From CALZJC01 sp963781065 (GTDB taxonomy: Bacteria; Acidobacteriota; Thermoanaerobaculia; Multivoradales; JAHEKO01): a DNA stretch of 64,000 nucleotides. Position 1 is the first letter of the stretch; every line of letters begins with the position of its first letter. Under the pieces are notes generated by a model. That model worked only from the letters and a program-made list of their open reading frames with translations, had not been told where the DNA came from and made no database searches. A program made the position numbers and the translations under genes. This document shows positions 7,504 to 17,237 of this stretch, one piece after another. The stretch is from contig CAWAET010000020.1 of NCBI GenBank assembly GCA_963781065.1, forward strand, positions 62,001 through 126,000, in the 5' to 3' direction.

Positions 7504-10500
7504 ATGCTCAACAAGATCATCGAGTGGTCCCTGCGCAACCAGCTGCTGGTGACCGTGGCGTCTGCGTGCTGGCGATCCTGGCCGGCGTCTGGGCGATGCA
7601 GCGAGACCCGCATCGACGCCATCCCCGACCTCTCCGACGTCCAGGTGATCGTCTTCACCGAGTACCCCGGCCAGGCGCCGCAGGTGGTCGAGGACCAGGT
7701 CACCTACCCGCTCACCACCAAGATGCTGGCGGTGCCCTACGCCAAGGTCGTGCGCGGCTACTCGTTCTTCGGCTTCTCCTTCGTCTACGTCATCTTCGAG
7801 GACGGCACCGATCTCTACTGGGCGCGCTCCCGGGTGCTCGAGTACCTGCTCCGGGCTCGCCGGCCAGCTGCCCGCGCGGCGTCACGCCGCAGCTCGGCCC
7901 CGACGCCACCGGCGTCGGCTGGGTCTTCATGTACGTGCTCAACTCCGACCGAGCACTCCCTGGCCGAGCTGCGCAGCTTCCAGGACTGGTACCTGCGTAC
8001 GGGCTGACCGTCGGTCGAGGGCGTCTCCGAGGTGGCCTCGGTCGGCGGCTTCGTCCGCCAGTACCAGGTCGAGGTCGACCCGGTGCAGCCTGCGCGCCTA
8101 CGGCATCCCGCTCGCGCAAGGTGCAGACGCGCGATCCAGCGCTCGCAACATCGACGTCGGCGGCCGGCTGGTCGAGATGGCCGAGCGCGAGTTCATGGTG
8201 CGCGGCCGCGGCTACATCAAGGAGGTCCGGGACCTCGAGAACGTCGCGCTCGGCGTCGGCGCCGGGCGGCGCGCCGATCCTGCTCAAGGACGTCGCCGAC
8301 GTCACCATCGGGCCCGAGATCCGCCGCGGCCTGGCCGACTGGAACGGCGAGGGCGAGATCGTCGGCGGCATCGTCGTCGTGCGCTCCGGCGCCGACACGC
8401 CTGTCGACCATCGCCGCGGGTCAAGGAGCGGCTGGCGGAGCTCGAGGCGGGCCTGCCCGAGGGCGTCGAGATCTCGGTCGCCTACGACCGCTCCGGCCTG
8501 ATCGAGCGCTCGATCGAGACGCTGACCCACACCCTGATCGAGGAGTCGATCGTCGTCGCCCTGGTCTGCCTGGTCTTCCTCTTCCACTTCCGCTCCGCCT
8601 TCGTCGCCATCGTCTCGATCCCGGTCTCGATCCTGCTCGCCTTCATCATCATGCGGCTGCAGGGGCTCAGCGCCAACATCATGTCGCTGGGCGGCATCGC
8701 CATCTCGATCGGCGTGCTGGTCGACGCGGCGGTCATCATGGTCGAGAACGCCCACAAGCACTACGAGGAGTGGCGGGGCAAGCGGTCGCACTTCGAGATC
8801 ATCCTGCGCTCGGCGCAGGAGGTCGGGCCGACCCTGTTCTTCACCCTGCTGGTCATCACCGTCTCGTTCCTGCCGGTCTTCACCCTGCGAGGCGCAGGAG
8901 GGGCGGCTGTTCCGCCCGCTGGCCTTCACCAAGACCTACGCCATGGCCGCTGTCGGCGCATCCTGGCGGTCACGGTCGTCCCGGTGCTGATGTTCTGGTT
9001 CGTCCGCGGGCGGATCCTCAGCGAGAAGCGCCACCCGGTCTCGCGCCTGCTGCGCTTTCTCTACACGCCGGTGCTCAACGTCGCGCTGCGCTGCCGCTGG
9101 GCGGTCATCGTCGTCATGGCGCTGGTCCTGCTGCGTCGACCCTGCGTGCCCCTGCAGCGGCTCGGCTCGGAGTTCATGCCGCCGCTGTGGGAGGGCGACC
9201 TGCTCTACATGCCGACGACCTTCCCCGGCATCTCGATCACCAAGGCGAGGGAGCTGCTGCAGCAGACCGACAAGATCATCCGCACCTTCCCCGAGGTGGA
9301 GTCGGTGTTCGGCAAGGTCGGCCGGGCCGAGACCGCCACCGACCCGGCGCCGCTGTCGATGATCGAGACGACCATCAGTGCTCAAGGACCCGCAGCGAGT
9401 GGCGGCCCGGGCATGACCACGCGACGAAGCTGATCGCCGAGCTGGACCGGGCGATCCAGTTCCCGGGGCTGACCAACGCCTGGACGATGCCGATCAAGAC
9501 CCGCATCGACATGCTCTCGACCGGGATCAAGACGCCGGTCGGGATCAAGATCGGCGGGCCCGACCTGCGCGAGCTGGAGCGGCTCGGCGCAGGAGGTCGA
9601 GGCGGTGGTCAAGCCGCTGCCGGGCACCCTGTCGGCCTACGCCGAGCGGGTCATGGGCGGCAGCTATCTCGACTTCGACATCGACCGCGAGGCGGCGGCG
9701 CGCTTCGGCCTGACCGTCGGCGACATCCAGGACGTGATCCAGTCGGCGATCGGCGGCATGAACGTCTCCTGGACCGTCGAGGGGCTCGAGCGCTACCCGA
9801 TCAACGTGCGCTATCCGCGCGAGCTGCGCGACAACCCGGCGGCGCTGCGCGAGATCCTGGTGGCGACGCCGGTCGGGGCGCAGGTGCCGCTCGGCCAGCT
9901 GGCCGACATCGAGCTGCGCCAGGGCCCGCCGGGCATCAAGTCCGAGAACGCCCGGCCCAACGCCTGGATCTACGTCGACCTGCGCGGCATCGACGTCGGC
10001 TCCTGGGTCGAGCGGGCACAGCGCGAGGTCGCGAGCCAGGTCGAGCTGCCGCCGGGCTACACGATCTTCTGGTCGGGGCAGTACGAGTACATGCAGCGGG
10101 CGCAGGCGCGGCTGCTGCTGATCGTGCCGCTGACCCTGGCGCTCATCTTCCTGATCCTCTACTTCCACACCAAGTCGATCGTCAAGACCGCCATCGTGCT
10201 GTCGGCGATCCCCTTCTCGCTGGTGGGCTCGGTCTGGCTGCTCGACCTGCTCGACTACAACTGGTCGATCGCGGTCTGGGTCGGCGTGATCGCCCTGGCC
10301 GGGCTGGCCGCCGAGACCGGCATGGTGATGCTGCTCTATCTCGACATCGCCTACGAGCGGTGGAAGAGCGAGGGCCGGATGGCCAGCTACGCCGATCTGG
10401 CGGCGGCGATCGATCACGGCGCGGTACAGCGGATCCGGCCCAAGATGATGACCGTGGCGACCGTGCTCTTCTCGCTGGTGCCGATCCTCTGGGCCACCGG

Positions 10501-10672
10501 CACCGGCGCCGACGTCATGCGGCGGATCGCCGCGCCGATGGTCGGCGGTATCGTCACCTCGTTCCTGGCCGAGCTGATCGTCTTCCCGGCGATCTATTTC
10601 GTCTGGCGGTCGGTCGGGATGAAGAAAGGGCCGCTGTTCGCCGCCGCCGAGACATCTGATAGCGAGGTATGA
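7504..10672 (+). pseudogene. CusA/CzcA-family heavy-metal RND pump, about 20 indels
   Basis: The inner-membrane proton-driven pump of the system, about 1040 residues if the frame is repaired. Recognisable blocks appear in all three frames in the right order: IDAIPDLSDVQVIV, PGQAPQVVEDQVTYPLTT, SFVYVIFEDGTDLYWARSRV, VALVCLVFLFHFRSAFVAIV, SLGGIAISIGVLVDAAVIMV, RLGSEFMPPLWEGDLLYMPT, and an intact 9605-10672 segment with the final transmembrane helices. SLGGIAISIGVLVDAAVIMVENAHKH carries the conserved proton-relay Asp region. Indels inferred from family alignment lie near 7561, 7604, 7849, 7877, 7947, 7996, 8010, 8090, 8115, 8128, 8145, 8266, 8402, 8427, 8889, 8957, 9140-9155, 9379, 9393 and 9590. 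Almost all are single-base insertions. The first frame alone ends at 8007. The stop TGA overlaps the ATG of the next gene. Confidence 0.82.
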
Positions 10673-13300
10673 GCATGGCAGAGAACGACTCCCAGACAGC
10701 CGCGGCGCCGCTGCCGCCGACCGGCCGGGTGGTCCGCCTGGACCCGGTCTGCGGCATGGTCGTCGGCACGGACTCGCCGCACCGGCTGGAGCACGGCGGC
10801 GCCACCTACCTGTTCTGCAGCGCCGGGTGCGTCGACCGCTTCCGCGCCGCGCCGGAGAGCTACCTGGAGCCGGCGCCGGCCGCCGACCACCTCGACCCGG
10901 TCTGCGGCATGTCCGTCGCCGGCGACTCGCCGCACCGGCTGGACCATGCCGGCACCACCTACCGCTTCTGCTGCGCCGGTTGCTTGGAGAAGTTCCGCGC
11001 CGACCCGCAGCGATACCTCGAGGGTCGCGTGGAGGAGCCGCAGGATGCCGGCGCGGAGTACACCTGCCCGATGCACCCCGAGGTGAGCCAGATCGGCCCC
11101 GGCAGCTGCCCGGACTGCGGCATGGCGCTCGAGCCGACGGCGCCGATCGCGGTCAAGCGGCGGTGGACCTGCCCGATGCACCCCGAGGTGGTCCGCGACG
11201 AGCCGGGGGACTGCCCGATCTGCGGCATGGCCCTCGAGCCGGCCACCGCGAGCGCCGAGCAGCGAGAACCCCGAGCTGATCGACATGACCCGGCGCTTCC
11301 GGGTCAGCGTCGCCCTCGGCCTGCCGCTGGTCGTCGTCGCCATGGCGACGATGCTCGGCGTCGGGCTCTTCGACCGGCTGCTCTCGCCACGCGGCCTCCA
11401 CTGGCTCGAGCTGGCGCTGGCCACGCCGGTGGTGCTGTGGTGCGGCTGGCCGTTCTTCGAGCGCGCCTGGCGGTCGCTGGTCAGCCGCCGCCTCAACATG
11501 TTCACCCTGATCGGGCTCGGCGTCGGGGTGGCCTACGGCTACAGCCTGGTGGCCACCGTGGCTCCGGGCCTCTTCCCGGCCTCGTTCCGCGGCCCGGGCG
11601 GCGCCGTGCCGGTCTACTTCGAGGCGGCGGCGGTGATCACCGCCCTGGTCCTGCTGGGCCAGGTGCTCGAGCTGCGCGCCCGCGACCGCACCGGCGCCGC
11701 GATCCGCGCCCTGCTCGACCTGGCGCCGCCGACCGCGCGGCGGCTGGGCGAGGACGGCGGCGAGGAGGACGTGCCGCTCGAGAAGGTGCGCGCCGGCGAC
11801 CGCCTGCGCGTCCGCCCCGGCGAGAAGGTGCCGGTCGACGGCGTGGTGCTCGAGGGCGCGAGCGCGGTCGACGAGTCGATGGTCACCGGCGAGCCGATGC
11901 CGGTCGAGAAGGGGGCCGGCGACGGCGTGATCGGCGCCACCGTCAACGGCACCGGCTCCTTCGTCATGCGCGCCGAGAAGGTCGGCTCGGAGACGCTGCT
12001 GGCGCAGATCGTCCAGATGGTGGCCGAGGCGCAGCGCAGCCGGGCGCCGATCCAGAAGCTGGCCGACGTCGTCGCCGGCTGGTTCGTGCCGGTGGTGATG
12101 GCCAGCGCGGCGCTCACCTTCGTCGTCTGGGCGCTGGTCGGCCCGGCGCCGGCCATGGCCTACGCCCTGATCAACGCCGTGGCGGTGCTGATCATCGCCT
12201 GCCCCTGCGCCCTCGGGCTGGCGACGCCGATGTCGATCATGGTGGCCACCGGCCGGGGCGCCGCGGCCGGCGTGCTGTTCAAGAACGCCGAGGCGATCGA
12301 GCTGCTGCGCGAGGTCGACACCCTGGTGCTGGACAAGACCGGCACCCTGACCGAGGGCGCGCCCGCGGCTGGTCACGGTCGAGACCACCGGCGGCGGCGG
12401 CGGGGCCTCTCCGCCGCGCAGCCCGGGCGAGGCCGACCTCCTCCGGCTGGCCGCCGCCCTCGAGCGGGCCAGCGAGCACCCGCTGGCCGAGGCGATCGTC
12501 GCCGGCGCCGCCGACCGGGGCCTGGAGCTGCCCGCCGCGAGCGACTTCTCCTCGCGCACCGGCAAGGGTGTCCGCGGGCGGGTCGAGGGCCGCGAGGTGG
12601 TGCTGGGCAACCGGGCGCTGCTCGCCGAGCTGGGGCTCGAGGCCGGGGAGCTGGGGCGGCGGGCCGAGGCGCTCCAGGCCGCCGGGCAGACGGTCGTCTT
12701 CGTCGCCGTCGACGGCGCCCTGGCGGGCCTGCTGGGGGTGGCCGACCCGATCAAGGAGAGCACCCCGGCGGCGATCGCGGCGCTCCACGCCGAGGGCCTG
12801 CGGCTGGTCATGCTCACCGGCGACAGCCGCGCCACCGCCGAGGCGGTGGCGGCGCGAGCTGGGCATCGACGAGGTGGTGGCCGAGGTCCTGCCCGACCAG
12901 AAGGCCGCGGCGGTCACGAAGCTCCAGGCCGAGGGCCGCAAGGTGGCGATGGCCGGCGACGGCGTCAACGACGCCCCGGCCCTGGCCACCGCCGAGGTCG
13001 GCATCGCCATGGGCACCGGCACCGACGTGGCCATGGAGAGCGCCGGCGTCACCCTGGTCAAGGGCGACCTGCGGCGGCATCGTCCGCGCCCGCCGCTTGA
13101 GCCGCGCGACCATGCGCAACATCCGCCAGAACCTCTTCTTCGCCTTCGTCTACAACGCCCTCGGGGTGCCGGTGGCGGCCGGCGTGCTCTACCCGGTCTT
13201 CGGCATCCTGCTGAGCCCGATCCTCGCGGCGGCGGCGATGAGCTTCAGCTCGGTGTCGGTGATCAGCAACGCGCTGCGGCTGAGAAGTGCGCGGCTCTGA
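10669..13300 (+). pseudogene. P1B-type copper/silver-translocating ATPase with duplicated YHS and heavy-metal-binding domains; four frameshifts
   Basis: The N-terminus holds two YHS domains in tandem (DPVCGMVVGTDSPHRL, then DPVCGMSVAGDSPHRL, each ending in a Cys pair such as FCSAGC and FCCAGC). Two heavy-metal-binding domains follow (CPMHPEVSQ...CPDCGM and CPMHPEVVR...CPICGM). The P1B core follows with metal site CPCALGLATP, phosphorylation site DKTGTLTEG, the nucleotide-domain HPLAEAIV and hinge GDGVNDAPAL. There is no CxxC HMA domain. Extra single bases lie near 11263, 12364, 12855 and 13074; each is removed to give a continuous protein of about 876 residues. The start at 10669 overlaps the CusA stop (ATGA). 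The protein would export Cu(I)/Ag(I) from the cytosol to the periplasm, where the RND pump takes over. Confidence 0.85.
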
Positions 13301-13348
13301 GCCGCTTGCCCGAGTGCGGGACGAACCGCGGCGGCTTCACCACGGCAG

Positions 13349-13371
13349 GGTTGGCGAAGTACCGCCGAACC
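13349..13371. terminator. Possible hairpin between convergent genes
   Basis: An eight-base-pair stem with one bulge (GGTTGGCG, loop AAGTAC, CGCC-G-AACC) lies between the end of the ATPase gene and the convergent glycosyltransferase gene. There is no T-tract, so any terminator role is tentative. Confidence 0.3.
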
Positions 13372-13415
13372 GGCAACCCGTGAGGAGTTGATGGGTTGTC
13401 CGCCCGCCGCCCGAC

Positions 13416-15062
13416 TCAGGGCGCCAGCGGCCGGGCCCCGGGAAACTCACCATTGGTCACCAACAACACCGACCTCCTGGCCAACCGGGTCGAGTCGACC
13501 ACCCGCAGCCGCCCGCGCAGCTCCTCGGGCAGCGCCTCGAGCCCGTCGCCGTTGACCACCGCGAACACCCCCTCCGGCCGCTCGAGGTGGTGCCGCAGCA
13601 CCTCCGGGTCGCCGGTCTCGACGGTGTACACCCCGTCGGAGTAGAAGGCGAACGGCTCCGGCAGGTTGCCCAGGTCGTAGGCCACGACCGGCAGCCCGGC
13701 GGCGCGCGAGTCGGCGGTGACCTCGGCGATGCGCACCGCGAACGGCCGCGCCGACTTGCGCCCCTCGAAGCGCGGATAGACCACCGCCGCCACCAGCAGG
13801 TAGGCCACGGCCAGCCCGGCGGCGGGCGCCAGGGCGGCGGGCAGGATGCGGCGCTTGACGGCGAACCAGAGGGTGGCGGCGCCGGCCGCGAGCAGGATGC
13901 CGCCGAAGGCCCAGAGCATCCAGGGCAGGAGCTCTTCGGCCCGCTTGGCCGCCAAGGGCGCGGCCAGGCCGATCAGCATCAGCAGACCGCCCAGAATGCC
14001 CTGCGCCACGGTCACCCAGCGCCGGCTCGGCGCCGGCGTCAGGTCGAGCGCCGGCTCGCGCCAGCCCGCCACCTTGCCCACCAGGGCGGCCGCCATGAGG
14101 GCGAAGGCGGGCACCGCCGGCAGGGCGTAGAGCTCGCGCTTCTCGGTCGAGATGGAGAAGAAGGTGACCACGAAGAGCGCCGCGATGAGCAGGAAGCGGT
14201 CGGCGGGCAGCTGCCGCCGCCGCCAGGCCAGCAACAGCGCCCCGGGCAGGAGCGCCGTCCACGGCATCAGCACCGGCGGCAGCACCTGGAGGAAATACCA
14301 GGGGGGCTGTTTGTGGTGCATGCCGTGGAGCCCGCGGTCGACGAAGTGCTCGCGCAGGGCGCCCCAGACCGAGTAGCCGCTGTCGTCGCCGAAGGTGGCG
14401 AAGAGGATCCAGGCCGCGAGCACCGCGGCGAAGACCAGCGGCCCCGAGAGCGGCGCGAAGCGGCGCCAGCTGCCCAGGTCACGGTCGGCGATCAGCACGC
14501 ACAACGCGATCCCCAGCGGCAGCAGAAAGCCCACCGGACCCTTGTCGAGGACCGCCAGGGCGGCGGCGAGCCAGAACAGGAGCCCCGCCCGGCGGCCGTC
14601 GGCCTCGCCCGAGCGGAAGGCGACGAAGGCCGACAGGGCGACCCAGATGAGGAAGCAGAGCACCGAGTCGGTCTGGCTCCAGCGGGCCTTCTCCCAGAAC
14701 AGGGTGGTGGTGGCGAGGGCGGCGCCGGCCAGAGCCGCGGTGCGCGGCCCGAAGAAACGACCGCCGAACCGCATGGTGAGCGCCACCGTGCCCAGCCCGG
14801 CGAGCGCCGAGGGCAGCCGCGCGGTCCAGGAGTTGACCTCGCCGAGCGGCAGCGAGACGAGCGCGATCAGCCAGAAGAAAAGCGGCGGCTTGTCGGTCGT
14901 GACGACGCCGTTGACATGCGGCACCGCCCAGCGGCCGTCGACCACCATCTCGCGGGCGCCCTCGGCGAAGTAGGGCTCGTCCGGCGCCCACAAGTCGTGC
15001 CCGCCCAGCCAGCCGAGGAAGAGGACCGCCGCCGCCGCCAGCGCCCAGCGCCGCGCCGTCAC
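13416..15062 (-). CDS. GT39/ArnT-like membrane glycosyltransferase (PMT_2 family)
   Basis: A 548-residue polytopic membrane protein. The start is GTG 15062, which overlaps the AsnB stop (GTGA). The first helix is WALAAAAVLFLGWLGG. The first periplasmic loop has the family's acidic motif, here DLWAPDEPYFAEGAREM, where the Asp-Glu pair is the expected catalytic site of GT-C enzymes. VVTTDKPPLFFWLIAL follows, the typical KPPL motif. About eleven transmembrane helices occupy residues 1-430, and a soluble C-terminal part follows (FYSDGVYTVETGDPEVL). Enzymes of this type move a sugar from a polyprenyl-phosphate donor to lipid A, glycan or protein on the periplasmic side. Coupling with an AsnB-type amidotransferase hints at polysaccharide or cell-surface modification. 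The acceptor cannot be predicted. Confidence 0.85.
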   Translation of the reverse strand: MTARRWALAAAAVLFLGWLGGHDLWAPDEPYFAEGAREMVVDGRWAVPHVNGVVTTDKPPLFFWLIALVSLPLGEVNSWTARLPSALAGLGTVALTMRFGGRFFGPRTAALAGAALATTTLFWEKARWSQTDSVLCFLIWVALSAFVAFRSGEADGRRAGLLFWLAAALAVLDKGPVGFLLPLGIALCVLIADRDLGSWRRFAPLSGPLVFAAVLAAWILFATFGDDSGYSVWGALREHFVDRGLHGMHHKQPPWYFLQVLPPVLMPWTALLPGALLLAWRRRQLPADRFLLIAALFVVTFFSISTEKRELYALPAVPAFALMAAALVGKVAGWREPALDLTPAPSRRWVTVAQGILGGLLMLIGLAAPLAAKRAEELLPWMLWAFGGILLAAGAATLWFAVKRRILPAALAPAAGLAVAYLLVAAVVYPRFEGRKSARPFAVRIAEVTADSRAAGLPVVAYDLGNLPEPFAFYSDGVYTVETGDPEVLRHHLERPEGVFAVVNGDGLEALPEELRGRLRVVDSTRLARRSVLLVTNGEFPGARPLAP

Positions 15063-17083
15063 GCGTCGGCCTCGGGTGTGGCGGCGGCGCCGCTGACCGC
15101 GGGCTCGGCGATCGCGGGCGCGGGCTCGTCGGCGCCCCTCCCGACGTCCTCGAGCGGCACGGCGGCGGCCTCGCCGAAGACCCGGTCGCACCAGAGATCG
15201 AGCGCCAGCAGGGTGAAGAGCGGCTTGCGGAAGTCGGCCCTGCGCGCCAGGTGGTCGTCGAGCAGCCGCTCGACCCCGGCCGGCGACAGCAGCCCGCGCG
15301 CCTCGACCCGCTCGCGGCTGAAGCGGCGGCGCAGCTCGTCGCCCAGCCCGTGCAGCAGCCAGCGCGAGAAGGGGATGTTGAAGCCGCGCTTGCGCCGCGA
15401 CAGCACCGCCGCCGGCAACCGCCCCTTGACCGCCCGGCGCAGGATCGCCTTGGTCTTGAGGCCCTTGAGCTTCTGGCGCGAGGGCAGCCCGGCGACGAAC
15501 TCCGCCAGATCGTGATCCAGAAACGGCGCCCGCGCCTCGAGCGAGGCCAGCATGGTGGCCCGGTCGACCTTGGTCAGCAGGTCGTCCTGGAGATACATCG
15601 TGAAGTCCATGTAGAGCAGCCGCGACAGGTCGTCGGGGAAGCTGCGGCCTTCGAGCCGGGCGCGGGCGCTGGCGAAGGGGTCGTCACGGCCGAGCCGCTC
15701 GAGCACCCGCGGCGCCAGCACGCCGGCCTGGGCCGGCGGGGCGAGGCTGCCGAACCAGCTGTGGTGGCGCTCCACCAGGCCCATCTCGGCGGCGGCGGCG
15801 AACCGCGCGACCAGGTAGTCGAGGCCGACGTTGCCCATGCTCACCGGCAGCACCGAGCGCAGGGCGCGCACCGCGCCGCGCGCCAGCCCCCGCGGCAGCC
15901 GCTGGTAGCCGGCGGCGAGGCGGTGGCCGAGGTAGGTGGGGTAGCCGGCGAACAGCTCGTCGGCGCCCTCGCCGGAGAGCACCACCTTGACCTCCTGGCG
16001 GGCGAAGCGGGCGAGCAGGTGCGAGGGGATGGTCGAGGCGTCGCCCAGCGGCTCGTCGAAGCCGCGGCCGACTCGCTCGAGGCCGTCCGCCAGGTCGGCC
16101 TCGGACAGGATCAGCTCGTGGAAGTCGGCCTGGAAGTGGCGGGCGGTGTCGCGGGCGAAGCGCGACTCGTCGAAGCCGGCGTCCTCGTGCCCGAGCGAGA
16201 AGGCCGGCACGCCGGGGCCCTGCTGCTCGGCCATGTAGGCCAGGACGGTGGAGGAGTCGATGCCGCCCGAGAGGAAGACGCCCACCGGCACGTCGGCGCG
16301 GCGCCGGCGCTCGACCGCCAGGGCCATGCGCTCGTCGAGCTCGCCGGCCAGCGAGGCCGTCGAGCGCGTGGCCAGCTCGGCGTTGCCGTAGTAGTCGGCC
16401 AGGTCCCAGTAGGGCCGCACCGTGACTTCGCCGTCGCGGGCGAGCAGATAGTGGCCGGCCGGCAGCTTGCGCACCCCGGCGAAGGGCGTCAGCGGCGCCG
16501 GGAAGTAGTCGTGCAGCAGGTAGCGCCGGAGCGCCACCGGGTCGAGGAGCCGCGGCACCCGGGGGTGGGCCAAGAGCGCCCGCAGCTCGGAGGCGAAGAC
16601 CAGCTCGTCGCCCCCGTGCTCGGCGGCCCCGTGCCAGTAGAAGAGCGGCTTCTCCCCGGCCCGGTCGCGGGCCAGCAGCAGCCGCCGGTCGCGGCCGTCC
16701 CAGACCGCGAAGGCGAACATGCCGTTGAGCCGCTCGAGCATCTCGACCCCGTGCTCCTCCCACAGGTGGGGCAGGACCTCGGTGTCGACACCGGTGCGGA
16801 AGGTGTGGCCGCGATCCTCGAGCGCGGCGCGCAGCGGCTCGCTGTTGTAGATCTCGGCGTTGGCGACCGACCAGACGGTGCGGTCCTCGTTGGGGAACGG
16901 CGGGCAATCGGAGTCCAGGTCGATGATCGCCAGCCGCTGGAAGCCGAAGGCGCAGGGGCCGTCGGCGACGGCGTCGCTGCCGTCCGGGCCGCGGTGGGCC
17001 AGGGTCGCGGCCATCCGCCGTGCGAGCGCCTCACGCTCGTCGCTGGCGATCGCTCCGCCGACGATGCCAACGATTCCGCACAC
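15059..17083 (-). CDS. asnB: Asparagine synthetase-type amidotransferase (glutamine-hydrolysing)
   Basis: A 674-residue protein with the class II glutaminase domain at its N-terminus. The start is GTG followed by Cys2 (MCGIVGIVGG); that Cys becomes the nucleophile after Met removal. Other glutaminase motifs are RLAIIDL, NAEIYN and the HTFRTGVDTEV region. The synthetase domain shows the PP-loop SGGIDSSTVLA near residue 260 and later SGEGADELFAGYPTYL and MLASLEARAPFLDH. The length is slightly above the usual 550-640 residues because of a C-terminal extension rich in Ala/Pro/Glu. It can act as asparagine synthetase, but proteins of this branch are common in exopolysaccharide and surface-glycan clusters. 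The overlapping glycosyltransferase gene supports that alternative. Start and family are confident; the exact amide acceptor is not. Confidence 0.9.
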   Translation of the reverse strand: MCGIVGIVGGAIASDEREALARRMAATLAHRGPDGSDAVADGPCAFGFQRLAIIDLDSDCPPFPNEDRTVWSVANAEIYNSEPLRAALEDRGHTFRTGVDTEVLPHLWEEHGVEMLERLNGMFAFAVWDGRDRRLLLARDRAGEKPLFYWHGAAEHGGDELVFASELRALLAHPRVPRLLDPVALRRYLLHDYFPAPLTPFAGVRKLPAGHYLLARDGEVTVRPYWDLADYYGNAELATRSTASLAGELDERMALAVERRRRADVPVGVFLSGGIDSSTVLAYMAEQQGPGVPAFSLGHEDAGFDESRFARDTARHFQADFHELILSEADLADGLERVGRGFDEPLGDASTIPSHLLARFARQEVKVVLSGEGADELFAGYPTYLGHRLAAGYQRLPRGLARGAVRALRSVLPVSMGNVGLDYLVARFAAAAEMGLVERHHSWFGSLAPPAQAGVLAPRVLERLGRDDPFASARARLEGRSFPDDLSRLLYMDFTMYLQDDLLTKVDRATMLASLEARAPFLDHDLAEFVAGLPSRQKLKGLKTKAILRRAVKGRLPAAVLSRRKRGFNIPFSRWLLHGLGDELRRRFSRERVEARGLLSPAGVERLLDDHLARRADFRKPLFTLLALDLWCDRVFGEAAAVPLEDVGRGADEPAPAIAEPAVSGAAATPEADA

Positions 17084-17237
17084 GGTCGAGTAGAAAACCG
17101 TATCAGAGCCGGCCGGCTTTTCCGAGCCGGCGGCGGGGCGATGCCGTCACGGCATTGGACACCTGATTGCGCCCCGGGTTGCTGGTAGAGTTTCGGAAGT
17201 TCGGCCACGGTCGGCGACCCGGTGCCGGAGCGCACCG

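Noticed and set aside
7151..9590. Programmed ribosomal frameshifting in the adaptor and CusA genes
   Set aside because: Far too many sites, no slippery heptamers or pauses, and insertions do not share a recoding signal.
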